Positions 25,862 to 34,869 are shown, numbered from the stretch's first letter. The stretch is 64,000 nt of DNA from Fimbriimonadaceae bacterium (GCA_022843485.1 JALHNM010000009.1:1-64000); one strand, 5' to 3'. The notes: generated by a model from the sequence alone, not told the origin. Program-made: numbers and translations.

Positions 25862-27244
25862 ATGCCTCAGAGCATTGCGTTCCACGGCGCAGCCCGGACG
25901 GTCACGGGATCGAAGCACCTTTTGACCCTCGACGGCCACACCGTTCTTGTGGACTGTGGCCTCTTCCAGGGCCCCCGCGAGCTACGGGAACTGAACTGGA
26001 TGGACTTCGCGTTCGACCCCGCAGGCCTCGACGCCGTCGTCCTTACCCACGCCCACACCGACCACATCGGCATGCTCCCGCGGCTGGTGAAGCTAGGCTA
26101 CCGGGGGCCGGTCTACGCGACCCCGGGGACGATCGGGCTCTGCCGCATCAGCTTGCCGGACAGCGGGCGCATCCAGGAAGAGGACGCGCGCTACCATAAC
26201 CGCCACGGGACGAGTCGCCACAACCCGGCCGAGCCCCTCTACACCGAGGGCGACGCCTACGAGGCGATCAAGCTCCTCCGCCCCGTCCACTATCACCAGT
26301 TTCAGGAGCTCCCCGGTGGGGCCACCTTCCGCTTCGCCCCGGCCGGGCACATCCTCGGTTCGGCCTTCGCCGAGGTCTACTTCGCGAACGGCGAGCGCAT
26401 CCTTATGGGCGGAGACCTCGGGCGGTGGGACCGGCCGATCATCAAGGACCCGACGATGATGGAGTACGCCGAGTACCTGGTCGTTGAGAGCACCTACGGC
26501 GACCGGGTCCACCCCGACACTGACCCAAAAGAGGAGATCGCCAGGGTTCTCAAACGAGCGTGGGAGGAGCGCGGGGTCGTGATCGTCCCCTCGTTCGCCA
26601 TCGGACGCACGCAGGAGCTCCTTTGGTACGTGCACGAGCTCTACGAAGAAGGGCGGCTCGAGCGGGTCCCGATCTACGTCGATAGCCCGATGGCGAATTC
26701 GGTGACTCTGCTCACCGTCCAGCAGACCGAAGAGCACGACCAAGACCTCAAGCTCGACATGAGCGAAGGCCGTTCGCCGTTCGCGCAGGACATCGTCCGT
26801 TTCGTGCGCGATCGCCAGATGTCGAAGGAACTCAACGACGCCGGGGGGCCGATGGTCATCATCGCGGGAAGCGGGATGGTGAGTGGCGGGCGGGTCCTCC
26901 ACCACCTGCGGCACCGTCTCGACGACCCGGCCACGACCGTCCTCTTCACGGGGTACCAAGCCGAGGGCACCATGGGGAGGGAGATCCTTGAGGGCGCCCC
27001 CACCGTCCGCATCCTGGGCCACGACGTCGAGGTGCGCGCCTCGGTCGAGCAACTCGACTCGCTCTCGGCCCACGCCGACTCGAACGAGATCCTCCGTTGG
27101 CTCCGGGGCTTCAAGGAGCCCCCGCGAAAGACCTTCCTGGTCCATGGGGAACCTGAGGCCCAGGAAGCCTTGGCCGTCCGGATCCAGAGCGAGCTCGGAT
27201 GGGAGGTCGCCATACCCAGACAAGGGGACAGCTACGACCTATAA
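25862..27244 (+). CDS. Beta-CASP metallo-beta-lactamase-fold RNase (460 aa)
   Basis: Zinc-dependent RNA-processing enzyme of the CPSF-73-like bacterial group. The metal site is LTHAHTDHIG, followed by a second histidine in PAGHILGSA and GGDLGRWDRP. The beta-CASP half has STYGDR, IVPSFAIGRTQELLW, IYVDSPMA, IAGSGMVSGGR and LSAHAD. Length is typical. The frame continues upstream as antisense of the phosphorylase gene, and the true start is MPQSIAFHGA at ATG 25862. Substrate RNAs are unknown. Confidence 0.9.
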   Translation: MPQSIAFHGAARTVTGSKHLLTLDGHTVLVDCGLFQGPRELRELNWMDFAFDPAGLDAVVLTHAHTDHIGMLPRLVKLGYRGPVYATPGTIGLCRISLPDSGRIQEEDARYHNRHGTSRHNPAEPLYTEGDAYEAIKLLRPVHYHQFQELPGGATFRFAPAGHILGSAFAEVYFANGERILMGGDLGRWDRPIIKDPTMMEYAEYLVVESTYGDRVHPDTDPKEEIARVLKRAWEERGVVIVPSFAIGRTQELLWYVHELYEEGRLERVPIYVDSPMANSVTLLTVQQTEEHDQDLKLDMSEGRSPFAQDIVRFVRDRQMSKELNDAGGPMVIIAGSGMVSGGRVLHHLRHRLDDPATTVLFTGYQAEGTMGREILEGAPTVRILGHDVEVRASVEQLDSLSAHADSNEILRWLRGFKEPPRKTFLVHGEPEAQEALAVRIQSELGWEVAIPRQGDSYDL

Positions 27245-27377
27245 CGAGTCTTCTACTAGACGGAAGAACCCAGTAAGCTCACCTGTTCTGGTCCCATACA
27301 GGGCAGGACGTCGCGAAGAACAGACCGACACGAGACGTCTATCCCCTGGCGGGCCCTAGAGAATATCCTAGGGGTTC

Positions 27378-27393
27378 GGCGAGGTTTCTCGCC
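27378..27393 (+). repeat. Small hairpin in the leader before 27404 (GGCGAG-GTTT-CTCGCC)
   Basis: A perfect 6-base stem with a GTTT loop sits between a TATCCT box (27364-27369) and ATG 27404. If that box is the promoter, the hairpin lies in a 34-base leader and could affect translation. The rest of the 159-base gap from 27245 shows nothing else. Confidence 0.35.
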
Positions 27394-27403
27394 AATCACT
27401 TGA

Positions 27404-28036
27404 ATGGAGTGGACAATCCTTCTTGGCGGCTTCCTGGTGGGCTGGCTTGGGCACTGGGGCGTCGATCTCGTTGTGTCGAGGTCGAGGCCTTCGGCGGTTC
27501 CCGAGACCCCCACGGAGGTCGATGCGATGCGGGCCGAGCTGACGGAGCTCCGCCAGGCTGTGTCCGAAGCCCGGGCGCGCGTCGCCGCGCTTGAGGAGGA
27601 CCTCTCGCGCCATCGCGAGGACGACCACGAGACTCTAGCCCGGGCGTTGGCCGCCACTCGTGTCGACCCCCAGCCGTCCGGCCTCGCCGCCGTGACCGTC
27701 CCGCTTCCGGACCCGTCCAGGGCACCGGCACCCCCCATGTCCTTTGATCTGGAGACCGGCCCCGGGCACGAGGACGTCGGGTGCGTCGTGGTCGCACCGG
27801 TGCGGGACCCTCTCGAGGAGTTGCCGGGCGTCGGCCAGGACACGAGACGGCGCCTATGGGACCTTGGCGCCCGAACCTTCGCTGACGTCGCGTCGCTCGA
27901 CGTCGACGCCCTCGCCGTTGCCCTGTCCCCGGCCCCGGGTGGTGCCGATCCCCAGGCCCTGGCCCGAGCCGTCGACGTCCAGGCCGCGGCCCGAGTGGCG
28001 GACTCCCGCCGCGTTGCCGTGAGCCCAAGGGCGTGA
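27404..28036 (+). CDS. Membrane-anchored coiled-coil protein with C-terminal helix-hairpin-helix (210 aa)
   Basis: An N-terminal hydrophobic segment (ILLGGFLVGWLGHWGVDLVV, about 5-24) is followed by a coiled coil at about 40-80 (AELTELRQAVSEARARVAALEEDL), a proline-rich linker, then LEELPGVGQDTRRRLWDLGARTFADVASL at about 137-165. The last part is the helix-hairpin-helix seen in DUF4332-like proteins annotated as predicted DNA-binding. The function is unknown, but it could tether DNA or a partner to the membrane. The stop overlaps the next GTG as GTGA, so the two are coupled. Confidence 0.65.
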   Translation: MEWTILLGGFLVGWLGHWGVDLVVSRSRPSAVPETPTEVDAMRAELTELRQAVSEARARVAALEEDLSRHREDDHETLARALAATRVDPQPSGLAAVTVPLPDPSRAPAPPMSFDLETGPGHEDVGCVVVAPVRDPLEELPGVGQDTRRRLWDLGARTFADVASLDVDALAVALSPAPGGADPQALARAVDVQAAARVADSRRVAVSPRA

Positions 28037-28527
28037 GCGCCCCGGACCCCCAGCGTCGCGCTGACCTCGTCAAAGTCGGCGTCGCCCTGCTGGCCCTGAT
28101 CGCCTTGGTCGTGCTCCTCCTGCTGGATCGCGGCCGCCGCCCTAATCCGGCCGAGCCCGCCCCAGCTCCGGCTGCCGGTGGCTCGCCCAACCCACCGCCT
28201 TTGGAGCGGCCTGCCGCCGAGCCGCCCCCGGCCGTTTCCGCCCCGCGGGCGCCGTCGGTGACGTACCCTCCGGACGGGGCCGAAGTCACCGTTGAGACGG
28301 TGCGCCTCTTCGGCTGGGGCGACCCGGGGGCCGGGGTGGAGGTCACCCTCGACGGTAGGACGATCGCCTCGACCGAGGTCTCGGCCGATTCCCGGTGGAC
28401 GACGACCGTCACCCTCGAGCCCGGGGAGCGACGCCTGGTCCTCGTGTCCGAGCGATCGGGCCAGCGGTCGGCCGAGTCCGTCGTCACCTACCGGATGGTG
28501 CCCACCGGTCGGCGCGACGGCCAGTAG
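28033..28527 (+). CDS. Single-pass membrane protein with extracytoplasmic Ig-like domain (164 aa)
   Basis: A transmembrane helix at about 13-34 (VGVALLALIALVVLLLL) is followed by a Pro/Ala-rich linker and an Ig-like or carbohydrate-binding-like beta domain (about 75-155, PSVTYPPDGAEVTVETVRLFGW...). The topology suggests the beta domain lies outside. I do not recognise a specific family. It starts at GTG 28033, overlapping the previous stop. Its own TAG stop forms the first half of the mfd -10 box. Confidence 0.6.
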   Translation: MSAPDPQRRADLVKVGVALLALIALVVLLLLDRGRRPNPAEPAPAPAAGGSPNPPPLERPAAEPPPAVSAPRAPSVTYPPDGAEVTVETVRLFGWGDPGAGVEVTLDGRTIASTEVSADSRWTTTVTLEPGERRLVLVSERSGQRSAESVVTYRMVPTGRRDGQ

Positions 28528-28530
28528 ACT
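28525..28530 (+). promoter_or_regulatory. -10 box TAGACT of mfd, sharing the upstream stop codon
   Basis: TAG at 28525-28527 is the stop codon of the preceding gene and the first half of TAGACT, which ends 9 bases before GTG 28540. The mfd message from this promoter would be leaderless. Confidence 0.5.
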
Positions 28531-28539
28531 GAAGGCTTC

Positions 28540-31500
28540 GTGCGTCTCTCTGACTTCACCCAATGGCTCGGCGGCCGGCCCGAGCTCGCCGAGGCGCTCG
28601 GCGAGACCGCGGCGTGCGCGACGTGGGAGAACGTCGCCCCCGAGGCCCGGTCGCTACTCGTCGCCGCCGCCTACCAACGCCGCCCGGTCAAGACACTTGT
28701 CGTGACCTCGAACTACGACCGCGCACTTCAGTGGCAGGCCCGGCTCGGGCTCTGCGGAGTGCCCCCGGCCCAGATCCGACTCCTGCCCAGCGGTCAGAGC
28801 CTCCTGTTCGAGGACTCGGCCCCCGAATCGGTGGCCCTCTCGGACCGCATCGGCGCACTGACCGCGCTGAGCGGCTCGGAGCCGGTCGTCGTCGTCGCGA
28901 CCGCCCCCGCCGCGCTCGAGCGAACGCTTCCGGCGGAGGCGCTGCTCGAGACCGGGCTCAAGGTCAAGAAAGGGGGCGCGCTCGCGATGGATCGGGTTGT
29001 GGGCGTCCTTCAGGCGCTAGGCTACGAGCTCGCCGACCCGGTGCGCGTGCCTGGGCAGTTCTCTCGGCGGGGGGGCATCCTGGACGTCTTCCCAATGGGC
29101 CACGAGCGGCCAGTGCGCCTCGACTTCTTCGGGGACGAGGTCGAGAGCGTCCGTACGTTCGACCCGATGAGCCAGCGCTCGCTCGGCCATCTTGCCGGCC
29201 TCGACGTAGCGCTCTCGCGGGAGACCCTACTGCCGACCGCAGAGTCAGGGGTGGTCGACCTCATCCGGCTGACCCTGGAGCGAGAGGCGGCCCAGCTCGG
29301 GGGGGAGGCGGGGGAGCGGCTGCGCGAACTCGTCGAGGCGGACAGCACCGCCCTCGAGAGCCGCGTGTTCTTCGACCGGCTCGACCTCTACCGGCCCCTT
29401 GTCCACCCCGACTCCGGGTGTGCCGTCGACCTCCTCGGACAGGACGGGTGGCTGGTCTTGGACGAGGCCTTCGAGCTCGAGGCGGTCGCGGCGCGGGCAG
29501 AGGAGGAGCTCGGACAAGCCCTCGCGCACCGGGCCGAGCGGGGTGAGATCCTCGCGAGCACGGCCCTCGACTTCATGCTCCCGCCCGACCACTTTGGCCG
29601 TGCCCCTCGCCTGTTGGCCGTCGGGGCGGGGTCGGGCCGGCCGCGGTGGATGCCGTCCGGCCCCGCGCACGACCTGGACGCAGCCTCGCTCGAGCCTTAC
29701 CGCAGCCAACCCGCCGTCCTCACGAAGACGCTTCAGACCTGGATCGATGCCGGGATGGTGATTGGGGTCTCGACCGACCAGCCGACCCGGGCCAAGTCGA
29801 TGCTGGGCCAGGTCGACCTCTTCCCGGTCGAACTGGAGCCCGGCTCCCGTCCTGAATCCCCGGGTCTCTACGCGATCGACGGGAACCTGGCCGGGGGGTT
29901 CGCGCTGACCGGGGCCAAGCTCGCCCTGATCACTGACCACGAGCTGTTCGGGGTCGGACGCCTTAAGCTGCCCCAACGACGGTTCAGCGAGGGCATCCCG
30001 ATCACGACGGTGCTCGACCTCAAGCCCGGCGACTTCGTCGTCCACATCAGCTACGGCATCGGCGTGTTCCGGGGCCTGGCGCGACGACTGCAGGACGGGG
30101 TGGAGAAGGAGTTCCTCCACATCGACTACAAGGCGCCGGACCGGCTCTTCGTCCCGGCCGATCAATTGGACCGGGTCCAGAAGTACCTGGCACCCGACGA
30201 CGTCCCACCGAAAGTCAACCGCCTCACGGGCGGGGAGTGGCAGAAAACGGTGGGAAAAGCCCGCGAAGAGGCCCGTGAGTACGCCAGGGAGCTCATCCGC
30301 CTCTACGCTGAACGCAAACGGGTCGAACGGCCGACCTACGGGCCCGACTCTCCCTGGCAGGCCGAGATGGAGCACACGTTCCCCTGGGTCGAGACTCCGA
30401 GCCAGCTCTTGGCGATCGAGGACGTGAAGGGCGACCTGCAGACCGACTTCCCGATGGACCGGCTCGTCTGTGGCGACGTCGGGTTCGGCAAGACTGAGGT
30501 CGCCATCCGGGCCGCGTTCAAGGTCGCCCAAGACGGGCGTCAGGTGGCGGTGCTCTGCCCGACGACGATTCTCAGCGAGCAGCACTACCGGAGCTTCCGT
30601 GAACGGCTCGGCGGGTTCCCGACTCGCCTCGCGATCCTCAACCGGTTCTGCACGCCCGCCGAAAAGGCCTCGGTGAAGAAGGCCCTGGCGGACGGCTCGA
30701 TCGACATCGTCGTGGGGACCCACGCCCTCCTGACCGACACCCTCGAGTTCAAGGGCCTGGGCCTGCTCGTGATCGACGAGGAGCAGAAGTTCGGGGTGAA
30801 GCACAAGGAGGCGCTGAAGGCCCTGCGGGTGAGCGTCGACGTCCTCACTCTTTCCGCGACGCCGATCCCGAGGACCCTGAGCATGGCCCTCATGAACGTG
30901 CGCCAGATGTCGCTCATCAACGACCCGCCTCCGGGCCGCCTCCCGATCCGCACGTTCGTCCGACCGTTCAGCACCGAGGTCGTGCGCGAGGCGCTTCTGC
31001 GCGAGCTGGCCCGTGGTGGCCAGGTCTATTACGTCTACAACCGGGTGGACGGGATCTACCACGTCGCGGAGAAGATCCGGCGCCTCATCCCGACCGCCCG
31101 GGTCGCGGTGGGGCACGGTCAGATGCACCTCAAGGAGCTCGAGCCCGTCATGCTCGGGTTCGTCAAGGGCGAGATCGACGTCCTCGTGAGCACGACCATC
31201 GTCGAGAGCGGCCTGGACATTCCGAACGCGAACACCCTCATCGTCGAGAACGCCGACCGGTTCGGCTTGGCCCAGCTCTACCAGCTCCGTGGCCGGGTCG
31301 GCCGGAGCGACCGGCAGGCGTACAGCTACTTCCTCTATGCTGGGGTCAAGTCGCTGACCGAGAACGCGGCCGCCCGGCTCCAGGCGCTCCAGGAGTTCAG
31401 CCAGTTGGGGAGTGGCTACTCGCTCGCCTTCCGCGACCTCCAGATCCGGGGGGCGGGCGACCTGCTCGGCGCGAAGCAGAGCGGGCAGATGTCGGCGGTC

Positions 31501-32073
31501 GGGTTCGACCTCTACACGCAGCTCATCGAGAGCGAGACCGAGTTCCTTCGGCAATACGCCGACGGCGAGGCCCCGGCCCCGCTCGCGGACCCGCTGGCCG
31601 GTCTCGCCCCGCTGCCTACCGTGGACCTTCCGGTCAAGGCGCTGATCCCGGCGACTTACATCGAGGACGAGGGGCAGCGCCTGTTCTACTACCAGACCCT
31701 AATGTCCGCCCGCGACCATGCGGCCATCGCCGAGTTTCGGGGGGAGGTCGAAGACCGTTACGGTCGGGTGCCGCCCGAGGTTGAGGCCGCCACCCGAGTT
31801 ATGCACCTGAGAATCTCCGCCCGGGAGTTCCAAGTGGAGAAGGTGGACGGGCGTGAGGGCCGCCTCGCCGTGACGTTCCGGCAGGACTCCGACCACTCGC
31901 CGCGGGTCTTCACGATCGCGACCCAGGGTCGGAAGGAGGCGTTCATGGCCCAGGACAAGTTCGTCTGGCCATTTTCGGGGTCGCCGATCGAGGCGTGCGA
32001 GGCGATGTTCGAGGCGTTGCGGGGGGCGATTCGAGCCGTCGACGAGCAGCGGGCCGCTCTTGGCCGAAGGTGA
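28540..32073 (+). CDS. mfd: Transcription-repair coupling factor (1177 aa)
   Basis: Removes stalled RNA polymerase from lesions and recruits UvrA. Domains in order: UvrB-homology region (about 1-330), RNA-polymerase-interacting CarD-like domain (about 485-560, LKPGDFVVHISYGIGVFRGL), helicase with Walker A GDVGFGKTE (about 644) and DEEQ box (about 745), SATPIPRT, and motif VI LRGRVGRSDRQAYSY. The C-terminal TRCF domain (about 1020-1150) is intact. It starts at GTG 28540 twelve bases after the previous stop. Confidence 0.96.
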   Translation: MRLSDFTQWLGGRPELAEALGETAACATWENVAPEARSLLVAAAYQRRPVKTLVVTSNYDRALQWQARLGLCGVPPAQIRLLPSGQSLLFEDSAPESVALSDRIGALTALSGSEPVVVVATAPAALERTLPAEALLETGLKVKKGGALAMDRVVGVLQALGYELADPVRVPGQFSRRGGILDVFPMGHERPVRLDFFGDEVESVRTFDPMSQRSLGHLAGLDVALSRETLLPTAESGVVDLIRLTLEREAAQLGGEAGERLRELVEADSTALESRVFFDRLDLYRPLVHPDSGCAVDLLGQDGWLVLDEAFELEAVAARAEEELGQALAHRAERGEILASTALDFMLPPDHFGRAPRLLAVGAGSGRPRWMPSGPAHDLDAASLEPYRSQPAVLTKTLQTWIDAGMVIGVSTDQPTRAKSMLGQVDLFPVELEPGSRPESPGLYAIDGNLAGGFALTGAKLALITDHELFGVGRLKLPQRRFSEGIPITTVLDLKPGDFVVHISYGIGVFRGLARRLQDGVEKEFLHIDYKAPDRLFVPADQLDRVQKYLAPDDVPPKVNRLTGGEWQKTVGKAREEAREYARELIRLYAERKRVERPTYGPDSPWQAEMEHTFPWVETPSQLLAIEDVKGDLQTDFPMDRLVCGDVGFGKTEVAIRAAFKVAQDGRQVAVLCPTTILSEQHYRSFRERLGGFPTRLAILNRFCTPAEKASVKKALADGSIDIVVGTHALLTDTLEFKGLGLLVIDEEQKFGVKHKEALKALRVSVDVLTLSATPIPRTLSMALMNVRQMSLINDPPPGRLPIRTFVRPFSTEVVREALLRELARGGQVYYVYNRVDGIYHVAEKIRRLIPTARVAVGHGQMHLKELEPVMLGFVKGEIDVLVSTTIVESGLDIPNANTLIVENADRFGLAQLYQLRGRVGRSDRQAYSYFLYAGVKSLTENAAARLQALQEFSQLGSGYSLAFRDLQIRGAGDLLGAKQSGQMSAVGFDLYTQLIESETEFLRQYADGEAPAPLADPLAGLAPLPTVDLPVKALIPATYIEDEGQRLFYYQTLMSARDHAAIAEFRGEVEDRYGRVPPEVEAATRVMHLRISAREFQVEKVDGREGRLAVTFRQDSDHSPRVFTIATQGRKEAFMAQDKFVWPFSGSPIEACEAMFEALRGAIRAVDEQRAALGRR

Positions 32074-32092
32074 CGGGGTGCTCAAGTACGAA

Positions 32093-32126
32093 GCGCCCCG
32101 GGGAGAGTCCGTTCCCCCCGAGGCGC
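32093..32126 (+). terminator. Candidate terminator hairpin after mfd
   Basis: GCGCC...CGGGG pairs with CCCCG...GGCGC, with one mismatch, 20 bases after the mfd stop. No T-run follows. Confidence 0.45.
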
Positions 32127-32147
32127 CCCTCTATACCGAGTGTCCCT

Positions 32148-32167
32148 GGACCCTCCCCCGAGGGCCC
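32148..32167 (-). terminator. Candidate hairpin after the 48-residue gene
   Basis: On the minus strand GGGCCCT pairs with AGGGTCC (one G-U pair) around a 6-base loop, beginning 6 bases past the TAA of the small gene. No T-run. Confidence 0.35.
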
Positions 32168-32173
32168 TAGCGG

Positions 32174-32320
32174 TTACAGTTCCTGCGACTCGCCCCGCCA
32201 AAGCACGGCGGCCATCAGGATCGAAGCGAGATGAGTCCAACGCCAGACAGCTTTCTTCATGCGTCCCATCCGGACACGTGGAGTCTTGCGCTCCCAACGG
32301 TTTGCGACGACCACGGCCAT
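32174..32320 (-). CDS. Small basic protein, 48 aa, leaderless
   Basis: ATG 32320 to TAA 32174 encodes a very basic N-terminal half (NRWERKTPRVRMGRMKKAVWR) followed by a short hydrophobic stretch (THLASILMAAVLW). I do not recognise it. A perfect TATAAT ends exactly 6 bases before the ATG, which would place the transcription start at the start codon as for many neighbours here. A hairpin follows the stop. It fills an otherwise empty 340-base gap between mfd and the M14 peptidase. It is too short to be judged by length, so the call rests on the promoter and the codon pattern. Confidence 0.5.
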   Translation of the reverse strand: MAVVVANRWERKTPRVRMGRMKKAVWRWTHLASILMAAVLWRGESQEL

Positions 32321-32326
32321 AGACGG

Positions 32327-32332
32327 ATTATA
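32327..32332 (-). promoter_or_regulatory. -10 box TATAAT before the 48-residue gene
   Basis: An exact consensus box ending 6 bases before ATG 32320. The -35 region is weak. Confidence 0.6.
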
Positions 32333-32414
32333 TAGGATTTAGCCCGGTCTTGGCCAGACTTTGAAAAGTTCCTGCGGACTTTGTTCACGCCTCTAGTTCA
32401 ACGACCGCACAAAG

Positions 32415-34013
32415 CTAGTAGCTTTGCGGGCTCTGAATGGTACGACGGTAACGTTCCCGGGGCAGAGCCGGGCCTTCTGTCAGCCTGAGCACTCCGACCT
32501 TAGACCCAGCTGTGAAGTCGAGTCCGAGGATGCCCCAGGCTACGGCCCCATCGAGGCTCTCCGGCTCGAGGATGTGGTGAGCGAGGGTCGAGAGGGGCTG
32601 GGCGGTGGTGACAAGGAAGTCCCCCGGCTCGGCGCTGGCGGCCTCCTCAGTCCATGTGCCCTCCAACCGAACGAGTCGCCTGCCCTGGAACGGTTGGGGG
32701 GCGACGGTCGCCTCCGTGACCTGGAACGTGGACGCCTGCACCGGCCCACCCTGACTCACCCGCTCGACCACGATCCCGTGACGGTCCAGCAGATCGGCCA
32801 CCGGCCCGTGCGCCCCTCGCACCAAGTAGGCCGCCGGCAGTGGGGAGCGCCGCGTCGGGACGAAGCGGTCGAAGATCGGGAGCGTCCGGGGCTCGATGTC
32901 GGTCGGTACCCCCGTGCGCCGGGGCTGGCCCGGGGCCGCCGGCCGTTCGAGGAGGACCGCCTCCTCCCCCCGGCTCGCGAACTCGAAGCGGGTGCCCATG
33001 TCGCGCCCGGGAGTCCCGGCGGCCTCCCGGTCGGCGGCCCGGACCACCTCGATCACTTCCGGGCCCCTATCGGCCACGATCTGAAGCACCGCGTCCACGT
33101 AGGCCTCGGTGATGCGCACCCGCTCCTTGAACGGGAGGTAGACGAGGGCCTCGACGAGCACCCCGATCCGGTTGCGGAGCCCCGCATAGTGCGTGCTGTA
33201 GCGACCCTCGGGCCCGACGACGTACCACCCGTCCTGGCCGCCGCGGGTCTCGAGGTTGCCGTAGTCGAACGTCTCGAACCCCGCCTCCTTTCGGACCCTG
33301 GCTCGGATCAGCGGCACGAGGGTCGACTCGTTCCAGGCCCGTAGGGTCGCCGGGGTGTTCGGGTTGAGAGGGAAGAGGTCGGTCACCGGGTACCCGTGCC
33401 GCGTGCCATCGGTCGCGTGGAGGTCGAGCGACACCTCGGGGTCCCAGGTGGTGAAGACGTGCTCCATGGCCCCCCGCGTCTCGGGCGCGTCGAGTTTGAT
33501 GTAGTCCCGGTTCAGGTCGAGCCCCTGCCCGTTCGCTCTTTGGCCCACGATGGCGGGGCCGTTCTGGCCCGGGCGGTTGGTCTCTTGGGGTCCGAGCGCT
33601 TCGTTGCCGTCGGCGTTGTAGATGGGGACGACCAGGAGGACGACGCGGTCCAGGAGTCCGGGGGACGTCAGGGCGTACCGACGGAGCAGGTGCAGCACGG
33701 CCTCTTTGCCCTCGACTTCGCCCGCGTGGATGTTGGCCTGAACGTAGACCACGGGCCGCCCTAGCCGCCTGGCTTCGGCCGGGCCGGAGACGAGCGGTCG
33801 GGACGCGATGACGAGGGGGACCGGCCGGCCTTTCGGGCTCGTCGCCATGGTCTCGACGCGGATCGGGGCGCCCTGGCGTTGGAGCTCGTCGAGGAAGCCC
33901 ATCACGTCGGCGTGGGTCGACGTCTCGGCGAAGTCCGTGCGCTCGGCTCGGGTCTGGGGGACGTCCGGCGACGGGGCGAGGAGGGCCAGGGCGGCGATCA
34001 GCACGGGGGCCAT
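32415..34013 (-). CDS. Secreted M14-family zinc carboxypeptidase-like protein (532 aa)
   Basis: The signal peptide is about residues 1-15 (MAPVLIAALALLAPS). The zinc ligands are the HxxE in ANIHAGEVEGKEAV and the later His in SLDLHATDG. LNRDYIKLD and a downstream LVEALVYLPF fit the remaining active site. About 200 C-terminal residues form an extra beta-rich region of unknown role. The product should be periplasmic or extracellular and trim peptides from the C terminus. It follows the outer-membrane barrel gene by 25 bases and may share its promoter. Confidence 0.82.
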   Translation of the reverse strand: MAPVLIAALALLAPSPDVPQTRAERTDFAETSTHADVMGFLDELQRQGAPIRVETMATSPKGRPVPLVIASRPLVSGPAEARRLGRPVVYVQANIHAGEVEGKEAVLHLLRRYALTSPGLLDRVVLLVVPIYNADGNEALGPQETNRPGQNGPAIVGQRANGQGLDLNRDYIKLDAPETRGAMEHVFTTWDPEVSLDLHATDGTRHGYPVTDLFPLNPNTPATLRAWNESTLVPLIRARVRKEAGFETFDYGNLETRGGQDGWYVVGPEGRYSTHYAGLRNRIGVLVEALVYLPFKERVRITEAYVDAVLQIVADRGPEVIEVVRAADREAAGTPGRDMGTRFEFASRGEEAVLLERPAAPGQPRRTGVPTDIEPRTLPIFDRFVPTRRSPLPAAYLVRGAHGPVADLLDRHGIVVERVSQGGPVQASTFQVTEATVAPQPFQGRRLVRLEGTWTEEAASAEPGDFLVTTAQPLSTLAHHILEPESLDGAVAWGILGLDFTAGSKVGVLRLTEGPALPRERYRRTIQSPQSY

Positions 34014-34038
34014 GCCCTATTGTCCCCGGCCCGGCCCG

Positions 34039-34857
34039 TCAAAAGGCGACGGCCAGGCTCCAGTACGCGTACTTGCCCCGGACGGACCCGACCATCGCGT
34101 ACGCACGCGGGGTCCGGCGGCTGGGGCTGAAACGCTCGCCGCCCTTCACCTCTCCAAGGTCGAGACCCACCCCCCAGTTCCAGTTGAAGGCGTCGTACTC
34201 GACCATGCCCTTGACCCCGCGGACCAGGTCGGCGCTGGCGTTCCCCCAGACCCCCTTGAACCGCCGGACACCGGCGCCCAGGCTCACATGCGCCCCAGGG
34301 GCGACCTGGCCCGTTGCGACGACGTAGGGCGAGGTCGCGGTGTGGTCGTCGAGACCGGGCAGCGTGTCGCCGGAGGCCCCCGCGTTCCCTCGGAGATCCT
34401 GGACTCCCACAGCGTAGCGGATCGGCCCGCGTTGCTCGAACGGTTCCCAGTGGAAGTTGAACGCGCTGTCGAGCGTCCCGCTGAGGAGCATCGCCCCGAC
34501 CGTGAGCCGCCCGTACGAGCCGAGCCCAAGGCCGGTCTGGAGCGTCCCCGTGCCGTTGCCCCGGCCGAGGACGTCCCGGTCGCCCTCGAAGGTGAAGCTC
34601 AGGGTGTTCTGGTAGCTCAGGACGGAACCCGCCCCCGCCCACCGCCTCGGCGCGAAACTATAGGCGACCGGGGTCGAGTAGGTGAGGGCTCCGGAAGGAC
34701 TGGCCTCGCCTTCCGGGGTCACGGGCAGGCCGGAGCCCGGCAGACCGCCGAGGTTGCGGAGATTCGGGAAGCGTTGGTCGCCGATAAGGCCTTCTTGGGC
34801 CAGGGCGAGCGCGGGGGAAAGGGAGAGCCCGAGCGCGACGGGCCAGACTCGGCGCAT
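34039..34857 (-). CDS. Outer-membrane beta-barrel protein (272 aa)
   Basis: The signal peptide is about residues 1-20 (MRRVWPVALGLSLSPALALA). The rest is beta-rich with alternating hydrophobic residues and Gly/Tyr/Trp turns, and it ends in SLAVAF with the terminal Phe used by outer-membrane assembly. The family is not recognised; it looks like a small porin-like or YjbH-like barrel. ATG 34857 is preferred to GTG 34863 because a TACCCT box ends 6 bases before it. Confidence 0.65.
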   Translation of the reverse strand: MRRVWPVALGLSLSPALALAQEGLIGDQRFPNLRNLGGLPGSGLPVTPEGEASPSGALTYSTPVAYSFAPRRWAGAGSVLSYQNTLSFTFEGDRDVLGRGNGTGTLQTGLGLGSYGRLTVGAMLLSGTLDSAFNFHWEPFEQRGPIRYAVGVQDLRGNAGASGDTLPGLDDHTATSPYVVATGQVAPGAHVSLGAGVRRFKGVWGNASADLVRGVKGMVEYDAFNWNWGVGLDLGEVKGGERFSPSRRTPRAYAMVGSVRGKYAYWSLAVAF

Positions 34858-34863
34858 CGACAC

Positions 34864-34869
34864 AGGGTA
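34864..34869 (-). promoter_or_regulatory. -10 box TACCCT of the outer-membrane barrel gene
   Basis: It ends 6 bases before ATG 34857. It overlaps the alternative GTG start, which argues against that start. Confidence 0.45.

Noticed and set aside
29245-31554. 769-residue open frame opposite mfd
   Set aside because: Antisense shadow; mfd is certain on the plus strand and the product has no recognisable motif.
32082-32297. 71-residue minus frame between mfd and the M14 gene
   Set aside because: It competes with the 48-residue frame, which has the TATAAT box at the right distance; this one has neither promoter nor ribosome site.
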